Assembly (NCBI RefSeq): GCF_036511935.1
Contig: NZ_AP028878.1
Coordinates: 3,162,001 to 3,226,000, forward strand
DNA length: 64,000 nucleotides
Origin: Marinobacter nanhaiticus D15-8W
GTDB taxonomy: Bacteria; Pseudomonadota; Gammaproteobacteria; Pseudomonadales; Oleiphilaceae
Direction: 5' to 3'
Shown piece by piece: positions 18,562-27,475 of this stretch; position 1 is the stretch's first letter; each line of letters starts with the position of its first letter. Below the pieces are notes generated by a model, which was not told where the DNA came from, did not search any database, and saw only the letters and a program-made list of their open reading frames with translations. A program made the translations under genes and the position numbers.

Positions 18562-21018
18562 TCAATCGCGCCGGCTGTGACGCAAATTGTCGATGATGGA
18601 TTCCAGTGCCCGGTCGAAGATCAAGCCATCATCCAGCATGCTGACTTCACCGGTGGAGAGCGCTTTTGCCACGTCGTCCAGACTGTATTCAGACACCTTT
18701 GCGCCGTTGCGGTTGACGAAGATGTACTTACCGGTCGCCTTGATAATCGCGGCAAGCTTACAACGCGTCTTCTGACCATCGCTGAGCAGTTCCACCCAGG
18801 AGCCAACCCGCAGTTTCTCAGCGGTCTCGATCCAGCGCGGGTCCACGCCGGGAATCCTTGCCTCTGCTTGCACCGGTGCGGCCTGCACTTCGACCCTGGC
18901 TTTCGCAGGAGCCTCTTCCGTCGAACGGACGCCGACTTCTCCCACCTGCTGGGGCTCCGCCTGCGTGGGCGTCGCGTCAGACTCGGGCTGGCGCCTGGCC
19001 TGAACTTCACGGAATTCGGCTGCAGCCAGGGCCGCCAATTCGTCGTGCGGGATTGTCGAGCGGGCGTGCGCAGGCTCTCCAGTGACATCCGATGCACGTG
19101 TATTGGCGGCCGGTTTATCCACTACGGGTACTTCGGGGGCCGGCGTCTCGAGGGCCAGTTGCTGGAGTGCATCGACGTGGGCCAGTTCAAGGTCCCGAAT
19201 CATCGCATCGCTGGCAAACGGGTCCCAGGAGATGCTATGCAACCCCTTGCGCAGGTTGTCCACGATGGCCGGAATCCGGCGCAACAGTTCGCCTCGCGTT
19301 TCTTCAGTGACCGGCTGCGGGTCGACGCTCCATACCAATTGCTCAGCAAGTTTGGCGGACTTTTTCCAATTGTTGCTATCTTCGCCTTCACGCAGGTAGA
19401 AGAATTGCAGGACCTTGGACCAAGGTTCGCCAAGCAGCTTCTCCACCACCGGCGGCAGTTGACGATCACGGGTTACCGTTTCCAGCACTTCCGTGGCGGC
19501 GGCACGGGCCCGCTCCTGACGTGCACGTCCTTCCTCGGCATCGCGCAGTCGCTGTTCAACCAACTCCCGGCGGCGACGATCCAGGTCCATGAAATGGCTG
19601 AATTCCTCCAGAAGTTCGGAGAAGATATCGACATTGTCGGTAAAGTCGCCCAGCAAGCGATCGGCAACGGCCTGGATCTTGTCGCGCAGGGGATCACGCT
19701 GGCCTTCTGCTTTCTCGTTCCAGCCGATACCCGCCATGGCCAGTTCGTTGAGGAGCTTGCGGGCCGGATGGCCACCGCGATTGAAGAAGCTGCGATCCAG
19801 CAAGGCCACCTTGAGGATCGGGATCTGCAGGCGCCCAATGATGGTCTTCATCTGCGGCGGAAGCTGGCGATCCTCCAGGATAAAGTCGAACAGCATCGTC
19901 ACCAGGTTGACCACATCCGCATCCACCTGGTTCAGCGAGCCCATACCCTGCCCGCGGCGAGCCAGCAGCGATTCCACCTGCTGTGTCAGGTTGCTGGAAG
20001 ACACCGACTGGCCGGTGGAGGAAGAGGCGCCGGTAGCATCGGCGCGGCGTTGAAGCAACGCCAGGTATTTCATCAGGTCAGTCGTATTGAGCGCGCCGGC
20101 ACCCTGGCCGGCGGAGACCTGGCCCGAGCCTACCGAATCATCACTGCCCGGTGCGCTATGCAACAGCGCGGAAAGTTCGGAGAACGTAGCATCACTACCT
20201 TCGCTCCCTTCTCCTGCAGCACCTACAGCATCGCCAGCTTCGGAGATCTCACCGGAGGACTGATGCTCCGACGGGGGCACCTGCCCGCGAGCCGTAGCAG
20301 CGTTGCCATTCACACCGGCGCCGCTGATCGGCGGTCGCTTCATGTCAGGCAGCACGCCGCTCTTGATCAGCAGGGTGTTGGCATCCCGGTAGAGGCTGTC
20401 GAGCCGGGTAATAAAGAGCTTGTCGAACAGCTTGAGCACGACCAGCTTGGCGCGGATATCGATATCCAGATCGTTACAGGCTTCCTGCAGGCCGCTGCAG
20501 ATCACCTCCGGACTGAGCGGCATCTGACGGTCTTCCAGATTCACCTTCGGAGCCAGGTGCTGGAAGCGACTGACCAGCATCCGGATGGATTCCAGGTGCC
20601 GGTTACGCAACTTGGTGGTGAGGTTGTCGATAGCGACCTGCTGTTCGAGGTCCCCATGGTCCAGCAGGCTCAGGCTATCCTGATCCACCTCGGTCAAACC
20701 ACCGGAACGGGGCTGTGGATCGAAGGAACCGATTTCGTTGAATGCGCGAGCGACCCATTGCAGCATGGAGAGGGTCATGGACTTACGGCGCAGGCGCAGT
20801 TCGCGCATCGCGTCGAAGTAGGCGGTCTGGTCCTGATTGGTGCCCGCCTTGTCGGCCATGTTGAACAGGGCATCGTCGGCACTATCGAAGAATTCGGTGA
20901 GTTCCTTACGCAGGGCCTGACCAGAATAATCGCGAAGGCGAATCAAGGCCGTCGGAAGCGCGAATGCGCTTTCCACCGCTCCCTTCCGCAAGCTTACGAC
21001 ACGATTGTCAGTGCTCAT
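18562..21018 (-). CDS. DUF1631 family protein
   Basis: Large cytoplasmic protein of 818 residues and unknown function. The ATG at 21016-21018 (MSTDNRVVSLRKG) is chosen over a longer frame to 21129 with an implausible N-terminus. Most of it is predicted helical. Residues about 220-330 are Ser/Gly/Ala-rich linker, and about 625-725 are a Pro/Ala/Glu linker. The last 80 residues form a compact beta-rich domain (WVELLSDGQKTRCKLAAII, then KYIFVNRNGAKV) that looks PilZ-like, which would suggest cyclic-di-GMP binding. I do not see a clear RxxxR motif there, so that is only a guess. It lies between ampD and nadC, a neighbourhood also seen in Pseudomonas. Confidence 0.8.
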   Translation of the reverse strand: MSTDNRVVSLRKGAVESAFALPTALIRLRDYSGQALRKELTEFFDSADDALFNMADKAGTNQDQTAYFDAMRELRLRRKSMTLSMLQWVARAFNEIGSFDPQPRSGGLTEVDQDSLSLLDHGDLEQQVAIDNLTTKLRNRHLESIRMLVSRFQHLAPKVNLEDRQMPLSPEVICSGLQEACNDLDIDIRAKLVVLKLFDKLFITRLDSLYRDANTLLIKSGVLPDMKRPPISGAGVNGNAATARGQVPPSEHQSSGEISEAGDAVGAAGEGSEGSDATFSELSALLHSAPGSDDSVGSGQVSAGQGAGALNTTDLMKYLALLQRRADATGASSSTGQSVSSSNLTQQVESLLARRGQGMGSLNQVDADVVNLVTMLFDFILEDRQLPPQMKTIIGRLQIPILKVALLDRSFFNRGGHPARKLLNELAMAGIGWNEKAEGQRDPLRDKIQAVADRLLGDFTDNVDIFSELLEEFSHFMDLDRRRRELVEQRLRDAEEGRARQERARAAATEVLETVTRDRQLPPVVEKLLGEPWSKVLQFFYLREGEDSNNWKKSAKLAEQLVWSVDPQPVTEETRGELLRRIPAIVDNLRKGLHSISWDPFASDAMIRDLELAHVDALQQLALETPAPEVPVVDKPAANTRASDVTGEPAHARSTIPHDELAALAAAEFREVQARRQPESDATPTQAEPQQVGEVGVRSTEEAPAKARVEVQAAPVQAEARIPGVDPRWIETAEKLRVGSWVELLSDGQKTRCKLAAIIKATGKYIFVNRNGAKVSEYSLDDVAKALSTGEVSMLDDGLIFDRALESIIDNLRHSRRD

Positions 21019-21430
21019 TGAGATTGCCCCCGAGACGTTCTTCGTCACTACTACTCGCCACTTCCGGGGTGGCCCCGAGCCTGTCCGCACAGGCCTTGAA
21101 ACCCGCTTTGACGTTTTTCCGGATTTCACATTAGTTTACAAGCATGTCTGCATCATAGGCTGTTTCTGCGTCATCTTGTGTCAGGTTTTGTCACCGATTG
21201 TGTTCGAGGGAACCAGTTCACAATTCCTGATGATTTACCCGTCAGTCAATCAGTTGCGGGAAGCTGGTTATGACGCTCCCGACTACATTAGGTTGACGCA
21301 TTGCGTCACCCTCACCTGGCGTCGAATCCATGTTGACAAGTGCAAATACTGTCGTCTTTTGGGTTGGCCCTGCCCTCATCAGTCAGTAAACTTGCCCTGA
21401 TTTTCACCATCCCGGAGTCTCCCCAAGCCA
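21019..21430. other. 412-base divergent intergenic region (DUF1631 / nadC)
   Basis: No convincing gene. It must hold the promoters of DUF1631 (minus) and nadC (plus). The only clear signal is the palindrome at 21294-21308. A TTGACA hexamer at 21333-21338 has no good -10 at the right spacing. Confidence 0.6.
21294..21308. promoter_or_regulatory. Candidate operator palindrome upstream of nadC
   Basis: TGACGCA-T-TGCGTCA, a perfect 7-bp inverted repeat around one base, about 120 bases before the nadC start. The form suits a dimeric regulator. The regulator is not known. Confidence 0.45.
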
Positions 21431-22297
21431 ATGACCGCCTTCACTAGCCAACAGCTCAGCCACTCACGCAGCCAGGCGGTCGCCCTGAGCCTTCAAGAAG
21501 ACGTCGGCAGCGGCGATATTACCGCCCAGCTTATTCCTGCCGAACGTCAGGCATCGGCCCGGGTCATTACCCGTGAGAAGGCCGTTATCGCCGGGCGAGC
21601 CTGGGTCAACGAGGTCTTCCGACAGGTGGACGCAAGCGTTGATATCGAATGGTTCTGTCAGGACGGCGATCGGGTGGAGCCCGACCAGGTATTGTTCGCA
21701 GTTAAAGGTGACGCCCGCAGCCTGCTTACTGCAGAACGCTGCGCCCTCAACTGGTTACAGACGCTGTCCGGCGTTGCCACCCGCTGCCGGCAGTACGCCG
21801 ATAGCGTGGCACATACCGGCGTGCGGCTGCTGGATACCCGTAAAACCCTACCGGGCCTGCGCCTGGCGCAGAAATACGCCGTCACCTGTGGCGGCTGCTA
21901 CAACCACCGAATCGGGCTGTACGATGCCTTCCTGATCAAGGAAAACCATATTGCCGCCTGCGGCTCCATCGGCGATGCCGTCGCCGCCGCACATCGAATT
22001 GCGCCGGGTAAGCCGGTGGAAATCGAGACAGAAAATCTCGATGAATTCCGCCAGGCGCTCACCGCCGGCGCAGACATTATCATGCTCGACGAATTCTCCC
22101 TGGCGGATATACGCCAGGCCGTAAGGGAAAATCAGGCTGCCGGCGAGAACGGACATCAGGCGAAAATCGAAGCTTCCGGTGGTATCAACGAAACTACCCT
22201 GATACCTGTCGCCGAGACGGGAGTGGACTATATTTCATTAGGAACCCTCACCAAGGACCTCGAGGCGGTCGATCTTTCACTTCGGCTTTCTATGTAA
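21431..22297 (+). CDS. nadC: Nicotinate-nucleotide pyrophosphorylase (quinolinate phosphoribosyltransferase)
   Basis: Converts quinolinate and PRPP to nicotinate mononucleotide in de novo NAD synthesis. The product is 288 residues, standard length. Active-site features are visible: EDVGSGDIT near the N-terminus, [18 protein letters not shown] near residue 138, the [16 protein letters not shown] stretch near residue 158, and IEASGGI with [10 protein letters not shown] near the C-terminus. The usual GGG before the NHR is GGC here, a mild change. It is divergent from DUF1631. Confidence 0.96.
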   Translation: MTAFTSQQLSHSRSQAVALSLQEDVGSGDITAQLIPAERQASARVITREKAVIAGRAWVNEVFRQVDASVDIEWFCQDGDRVEPDQVLFAVKGDARSLLTAERCALNWLQTLSGVATRCRQYADSVAHTGVRLLDTRKTLPGLRLAQKYAVTCGGCYNHRIGLYDAFLIKENHIAACGSIGDAVAAAHRIAPGKPVEIETENLDEFRQALTAGADIIMLDEFSLADIRQAVRENQAAGENGHQAKIEASGGINETTLIPVAETGVDYISLGTLTKDLEAVDLSLRLSM

Positions 22298-22685
22298 CCA
22301 TCATGCTGACACGTCGTCCCGCAACCCGCTGGATTACAGATGGTAACCGTTATTAAGGAGGTTACCGCGGCAATTCGGGATACGCTGTTGAGGCGAGCGT
22401 GATAGCCATAGAGCGTGGCTACATTGGAAGAATGTGAGCAACCGATGGAAGCATGTGTACACCGATCAGGCGTAATTACACCCATACACGTGTAACGCAT
22501 CGGAAAACTGGAGTCGGGTGGCGTACCAGCGCTGGCCGGATTGCCCTTGTATAGAGCGCCCTCGTCACGCATCTAGTGCACAGGCAGGCGCGAAAAAAAA
22601 GGCGAGAGGTTCCGTGCTACGGCGCTATGGTTGAATTCTGGCATCAGGACGCAAGACCCCATTATGTTCCAGGGAAGGGTTTCCG
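22298..22685. other. 388-base region between nadC and the GGDEF-EAL gene
   Basis: No gene is supported. A minus-strand open frame (22228-22572) overlaps the end of nadC and has no family features. The region holds a perfect 7-bp inverted repeat, GGTAACC (22342-22348) and GGTTACC (22360-22366), without a T-run, and an AAAAAAAA run near 22594. In Pseudomonas aeruginosa the type IV pilin gene pilA lies next to nadC; nothing pilin-like is visible here. Confidence 0.5.
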
Positions 22686-25442
22686 TTGAACGCTCTCTCA
22701 CGCTTCGTTGACTCCGGCAAGGCCATGCTCGCCTACGGACTGACTGCCGCGGGCATACTCGCGCTTGCGCTGGTCAGCCTGCAACTCCCTACGCAGGTCG
22801 ACACTATTTCCGTGGCCTGGCTGCCTTCGGGCCTGGCACTGGCGCTTCTGCTACTGAGAGGGCGCCGGGCGATCCTGCCGATTCTGGTGGCGCTGTTTGT
22901 TGCGGGCCTGGTCCATGTCTACCAGTCCGCAGAAAATGACCCGACCCGCTCCCTGGACATTTTCCTGGCGGTTTTCCTCTCTTATGCCCTGGCGCCATTA
23001 ACGGCGTACTGGGTCTTCTGGCAGGCCTCGCGCGGTCGCAATCCGCTTTCCGACTATCTGGGCTTTATCTGGCTCCTGGGTGCCATCACCGTCGCTTCCC
23101 TGGCGGCTGCCCTGCCGATTACTTACCTGGCGGCACAAACCGCAGTCCAGGGCAGCACGCCGATTAATGAGGTCCTGCTGCTCACCTGGTTCTCCCATGC
23201 TCTCGGCACCCTTACGGTTTGCCCCTTGATCCTGAGCCTGGTACGTGAACCCATGGTTGCCCGCCTGTTCTACCGGCCGCTGGAGTGGATTCTCTGGACC
23301 GCGGGGCTCCTGTTTATCGTAGGCATGACCCTGTATGACGTGATGCAGGCCCTATTCCTGCTGCTACCGCTGATGACCTGGTCGTCGACTCGCTTCTCGT
23401 TGAGCGGCAGCATGATGGCGATCACGGTGGCAACATTCGTCGCCCTTGCCTGCGTCTTCCTGCAGACAGACCCGAACGCCGCCAAAGCGATCGACACGCT
23501 GCTGGGCGAAACTCTGATCGTCGCTATCGCAGGCACGTGCTGCTATGTACGCGTGCTCCTGGCGGACCGTGAACGCGTGGAGAACAGCCTGGAGACCACA
23601 GTCGAGGAGCGCACCCGGGAGCTCCAGCTCACCAATTTCGAGCTCAAGGACGAAATCTTTATCCGCGAGCAGGCGGAGAAATCCTTCCGGCGCTCGTCGC
23701 GTCATTTCCGAGCCCTGTTCGAGAACACCAGCAATCCGATCATTGTGGTAGACCGCGATACGTCGATACGGCAGTGGAACAACGCCGCGGAGACCCTGTT
23801 TGGCTATAGTCGCGACGAGGCGTTGGACCGCAACCTGCTGGAAACCTTCATTCCCCTGGAGCAACGGGATGAGCTGGCGTGGAAGATCACAAAGGTATTG
23901 ACCACTGGGCTCACCCGCGACCAGATCGAGACCCGCGTAAACAGTTTTGATGGCACCAGTCACACGATCCTCTGGAATATCAACCGCCTCCAGGAAGAGG
24001 ACGAAGACACGCCGGTCCAAATCATCCTAATCGGCCAGGATATTTCCGAGATCCGCGAAACCCAGAACCAGCTCCACTACCTGGCTCACTATGACGTCCT
24101 GACCGATACTGCCAACCGGCGACTGTTCGAGGACCGCTGCCGTCAGGCCATCGCCAGCGCACTGCGCCACGGCCACTACTGCGCCCTGATCGCGCTGGAC
24201 GTTGACCACTTCAAGCGCATCAACGACACCCTCGGCCACGATGCCGGCGACGAATTGCTGCAGGAACTGGCTCGCCGCCTACAGAATAACGTGCGGGAGG
24301 AAGACACTATCGCCCGACTCGGTGGTGATGAATTCGCCATCCTGCTGAACCAGGTCAACGGTGCAGATGGCTGCGAGAAAGTCGCCCGCGGTATCCTCAA
24401 CGCCATTACCGAGCCTGTTCGCGTGCCCAGCGGCGAGCTGGTGATCACCTCCAGTATCGGCATCACCTTGGCGCCGCTGGATGGTAAGACCTACGACGAC
24501 CTGCTGAAGAATGCGGACATGGCGATGTACCGCGCAAAAAAAGCTGGACGCAACAATATCCAGTTCTTTAGCCGGGACATGAACGAGGAAATGCAACGGC
24601 AAATGGCCCTGGAGCGCGAACTGCGCGAGGCCATTCGTGAGGGCCAGCTGGATCTCTATTACCAGCCGATGATCAATGCCCGTTCGGGTCGCATCGTCGG
24701 GCTGGAAGCGCTGCTGCGGTGGAATCACCCGACTCGCGGCCTGCTGGCACCTAACGATTTTCTCGATGTCGCCGAGCAGACGGGCCAGCTACAACAGCTT
24801 GGGGAATGGGTCTGTCACAACGCCTGCCTGCAGGCCCGGGCGATCCAGGCCATGAGCCCGGCGCCGATCACCGTAAGCATCAACCTGTCATCGCGCCAGT
24901 ACAATCATCCGCAATTGGCCTCTCGCCTGCAGCGCATTATTGGCGACACTCACCTTGATCCCAGCCTGCTGGCCCTCGAGATCGATGAACGCGTACTCAG
25001 CGATCGGCTGGACGAGACAGCCAGAACCCTTGAGCGCCTCAAGAAACTGGGCATCGGCCTGATACTGGATCGCTTCGGCAGTGGCCTGTCGTCCCTGCGC
25101 CTGTTACGCGAACTGCCCTTCGACCAGGTTAAGATCGACAAGGACCTGTTGCAGCAGGCCCCGACGGAAGAGAATACGGCGGCGATCGTGCACACCCTGA
25201 TCAACCTGGCTCGCCAGCTCTCGCTAACCGTCTCCGCATCCAGCGTGGAAACGGCGGAAGAGGATAGCTTCATGCGCAGTGCCGGCTGTCACCTGATGCA
25301 GGGTCACCGCTTCTGTCCGCCCTTACCAAGTTCAGGCCTGGGTACTTTGTTCGACGAGGTCAGTAAAGGGCGGCAGCTGTTGCCGGAAGACCAGTACTCC
25401 CTGCCCCTGCGACACCACAATCCAAACGACCGCAACCACTAA
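22686..25442 (+). CDS. MASE1-PAS-GGDEF-EAL cyclic-di-GMP signalling protein
   Basis: Membrane sensor with cyclic-di-GMP synthase and phosphodiesterase-type domains, 918 residues. The start is a TTG at 22686 behind GGGAAGGG. Residues about 10-290 are eight or so hydrophobic helices of MASE1 type (VAWLPSGLALALLLLRGRR). A PAS domain follows (about 335-455). The GGDEF domain has an intact RLGGDEF at 546-550 and an upstream REED matching the RxxD inhibitory site. The EAL domain keeps EALLRW near 674 and VKIDKDLL, but DDFGTG is LDRFGSG (second Asp to Arg, about 796) and AEGVE is SASSVE (Glu to Ser, about 852). These are catalytic positions, so I infer an active cyclase with a dead EAL half. Confidence 0.9.
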   Translation: MNALSRFVDSGKAMLAYGLTAAGILALALVSLQLPTQVDTISVAWLPSGLALALLLLRGRRAILPILVALFVAGLVHVYQSAENDPTRSLDIFLAVFLSYALAPLTAYWVFWQASRGRNPLSDYLGFIWLLGAITVASLAAALPITYLAAQTAVQGSTPINEVLLLTWFSHALGTLTVCPLILSLVREPMVARLFYRPLEWILWTAGLLFIVGMTLYDVMQALFLLLPLMTWSSTRFSLSGSMMAITVATFVALACVFLQTDPNAAKAIDTLLGETLIVAIAGTCCYVRVLLADRERVENSLETTVEERTRELQLTNFELKDEIFIREQAEKSFRRSSRHFRALFENTSNPIIVVDRDTSIRQWNNAAETLFGYSRDEALDRNLLETFIPLEQRDELAWKITKVLTTGLTRDQIETRVNSFDGTSHTILWNINRLQEEDEDTPVQIILIGQDISEIRETQNQLHYLAHYDVLTDTANRRLFEDRCRQAIASALRHGHYCALIALDVDHFKRINDTLGHDAGDELLQELARRLQNNVREEDTIARLGGDEFAILLNQVNGADGCEKVARGILNAITEPVRVPSGELVITSSIGITLAPLDGKTYDDLLKNADMAMYRAKKAGRNNIQFFSRDMNEEMQRQMALERELREAIREGQLDLYYQPMINARSGRIVGLEALLRWNHPTRGLLAPNDFLDVAEQTGQLQQLGEWVCHNACLQARAIQAMSPAPITVSINLSSRQYNHPQLASRLQRIIGDTHLDPSLLALEIDERVLSDRLDETARTLERLKKLGIGLILDRFGSGLSSLRLLRELPFDQVKIDKDLLQQAPTEENTAAIVHTLINLARQLSLTVSASSVETAEEDSFMRSAGCHLMQGHRFCPPLPSSGLGTLFDEVSKGRQLLPEDQYSLPLRHHNPNDRNH

Positions 25443-25526
25443 TCGCGGCAGATCACGCAGGCATTGGCTTCATGGAGGCCATTAGTCGAGAGGCCGCTGG
25501 TCATACCGGGCAATAGTCGCGAAGAA

Positions 25527-25868
25527 CTACTGCCCACCGGAAAGTAGGGCATCGATCCGGGCAAGTTCGTTGATGACCACCTTGCCGGAGGCATCCTCCT
25601 GGCGGAAGAATTCCTCGGCCATAGGCGCAATGCCGGAGACCGCGGGAAGTGCCATATCCTCTTCGATCAGGTACTTCATGCGAGGCAGGAACATGAATTG
25701 GAGCCACTGGGGAAAAGACAGGGTGTCCACACAGAATGGCTGGCTGCTTTCCAGAGCTTCAGGCGCTGGTGGCTCCGAATCCCAGTAGTCGAGCCGACGT
25801 AGTTCGGTTTCGATGGCAAGCAGGCCGTCGGCAATGTACGCCGCCTGCGTCACTTGATACTTCGTCAA
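25527..25868 (-). CDS. yqcC: YqcC family protein (DUF446)
   Basis: Small helical cytoplasmic protein of unknown function, 113 residues. Family features are ALLAIETELRRLDYWDSEPP at the N-terminus and PFCVDTLSFPQWLQFMFLPRMKYLIE in the middle. The start is taken as TTG (25866-25868) with GGGGGA about six bases upstream; a GTG five codons inside is an alternative. It is the last gene of the run DUF2066 to yqcC and converges on the GGDEF-EAL gene. Confidence 0.85.
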   Translation of the reverse strand: MTKYQVTQAAYIADGLLAIETELRRLDYWDSEPPAPEALESSQPFCVDTLSFPQWLQFMFLPRMKYLIEEDMALPAVSGIAPMAEEFFRQEDASGKVVINELARIDALLSGGQ

Positions 25869-25889
25869 ACGGATTCCCCCAGCCGAAAC

Positions 25890-26681
25890 CTATAAAGGCT
25901 CGGCTTCCACTTTTTCGCCATTAAGCAGGCGATACAGGTTCATGTACTGACGGGTCAGGTTGTGTTTCGGCGCAAAATGCACCAGAGGCTGACGCGCCTG
26001 ATGGGATTCTCGCATCTTCACGGAACTCGATAAACGCACGGAGAGGATCGGTAGCCCTTCTTCCACCAACTCCTGCACCAGTTGCTTCGGAAGACTCGCG
26101 CGTGCCTGAAACTGGTTGGCGACAATACCTTCGACCACCAGGTCCGGGTTGTGGTCTTCTTGCAGATCCTGGATCTCGCCGAGGATGCTGTATAGCGCCT
26201 GACGCGAGAAATCGTCACAATCAAATGGAATCAGGCATCGTTGGGCAGCAATCAGGGCCGAACGTGTGTAGAAGTCCAGCGCCGGCGCGGTATCGATGTA
26301 GATCTCGTCGAAATTCTCCCCCAGCTTCTTGAGGGCTTCGCGCAGCTTGTAGATTTTGTGCTTGGCTTCGAGCTTACGCTCGAGGAAGTCCAGCTCCGGA
26401 CTTGAAGGCATGACGAACAGGTTGGGGAACGGCGTGGCATGTACGAATTCGTCAGGGCGCCGGTTGAATACCGAGAAAGAGACCGTCTGCTCCAGCAAAT
26501 CGGCCACCGTATCCTTCAACTCCTCGGCCCGCTTGCCCAGCAGGTACTGGGTGGAATTCCCCTGCGGATCGAGATCGACCACCAGTGTTCGCTTACCTTC
26601 GGCCGCCGTAATGGCCGCCAGGTTGCAGGTGATACTGGATTTGCCAACACCGCCTTTCTGGTTGAACACGACTCGTCTCAT
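25890..26681 (-). CDS. Orphan ParA-family ATPase
   Basis: Deviant Walker-A ATPase of 263 residues. The N-terminal FNQKGGVGKSSITCNLA contains the KGGVGKSS Walker motif with signature lysine. VVDLDPQGNSTQYLLG follows, and DEIYIDTAPALDFYTRSAL is the Walker B region near residue 125. There is no N-terminal helix-turn-helix, so it is of the small ParA type. No parB partner or parS-like repeat is visible. It follows hda on the same strand after about 80 bases and precedes yqcC. The real chromosomal parAB normally lies near the origin, so this is probably a cargo-positioning or regulatory ParA. Its partner is unknown. Confidence 0.88.
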   Translation of the reverse strand: MRRVVFNQKGGVGKSSITCNLAAITAAEGKRTLVVDLDPQGNSTQYLLGKRAEELKDTVADLLEQTVSFSVFNRRPDEFVHATPFPNLFVMPSSPELDFLERKLEAKHKIYKLREALKKLGENFDEIYIDTAPALDFYTRSALIAAQRCLIPFDCDDFSRQALYSILGEIQDLQEDHNPDLVVEGIVANQFQARASLPKQLVQELVEEGLPILSVRLSSSVKMRESHQARQPLVHFAPKHNLTRQYMNLYRLLNGEKVEAEPL

Positions 26682-26764
26682 GATGTCCTCGTCCTTTTAT
26701 TCTCGGGCTGGTTGTATTTCAGCCCTCAATCCCGATCGTCGTCCTATCGCCAATTACCGGCCTA

Positions 26765-27475
26765 TCACCAGCCCATCACCGACTTCACGAACGGAATGGT
26801 AAGGCGACGCTGCTCCCGGAGTGAATCTTCGTCGAGACGCTCCAGGATGGCGAGAAGTTCGCCGGTGTGGCGTGGCGCACGACGGAGGATAAAGCGGCTG
26901 ACATCCTCCGGCAGGAACAGGCCACGACGCTCGGCGCGCCTTCCAAGAATAAGCAGGCGATCCTCATCCCGAGGTAGACCCAACTGTATAACCACACCGT
27001 GCTGCAAGCGAGATGCCAGATCGCCCAGCATGATCTCCAGCCGCGCGGGTGGCTCCAGGGCACTCAGGATCAACTGGTGACCATTGTCCAGCATACGGTT
27101 GAACAGATGAAACAGCGCTTCTTCCCAGTGCGCATTACCCGCGACCGCTTCAATATCATCCAGACAAACCCGCTCGAACGCTTCCATGCCCTGCAGAACC
27201 TGAGGCCCAAGCGATGCGAGCTCCCCCAGGTTCAGGCAAAGGGCCGAAAGGCCGCGATGTTCGCTATGGTGACAGACTGCCTGCAACAAATGGCTCTTGC
27301 CGGTACCGCTATCGCCACATACGACGATCACCGGCAGCGTGTTATCTTCCGACAAGGCCTTCAGTTTTTCCGCTGCCGGCGCATTTCGTTCACCGAGAAA
27401 ATTGGCGAATGTCGCATCGTCGCGCAATCGCACGCCCAGCGTTAGCTGAGCCCCTTCTAGTGTGTTGCCAGCCAT
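26765..27475 (-). CDS. hda: DnaA regulatory inactivator Hda
   Basis: AAA+ protein that works with the sliding clamp to stimulate hydrolysis of DnaA-ATP after initiation. The product is 236 residues from the ATG at 27473-27475; the frame upstream to 27562 overlaps the phosphatidyltransferase gene and is rejected. The N-terminal QLTLGVRLRDDATFANF stretch includes the clamp-binding QL-x-L. Walker A is GDSGTGKSH, with Lys retained, and Walker B is RVCLDDIEAV. It shares 19 bases with the end of the upstream gene. Confidence 0.92.
   Translation of the reverse strand: MAGNTLEGAQLTLGVRLRDDATFANFLGERNAPAAEKLKALSEDNTLPVIVVCGDSGTGKSHLLQAVCHHSEHRGLSALCLNLGELASLGPQVLQGMEAFERVCLDDIEAVAGNAHWEEALFHLFNRMLDNGHQLILSALEPPARLEIMLGDLASRLQHGVVIQLGLPRDEDRLLILGRRAERRGLFLPEDVSRFILRRAPRHTGELLAILERLDEDSLREQRRLTIPFVKSVMGW

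Noticed and set aside
18487..21021. 844-residue plus-strand open frame
   Set aside because: It is exactly antisense to the DUF1631 gene, has no family features, and its composition (many His, Gln, Gly) is that of a reverse-strand shadow in GC-rich coding DNA.
22228..22572. 114-residue minus-strand open frame after nadC
   Set aside because: It overlaps the coding end of nadC and shows no domain, signal or ribosome site.
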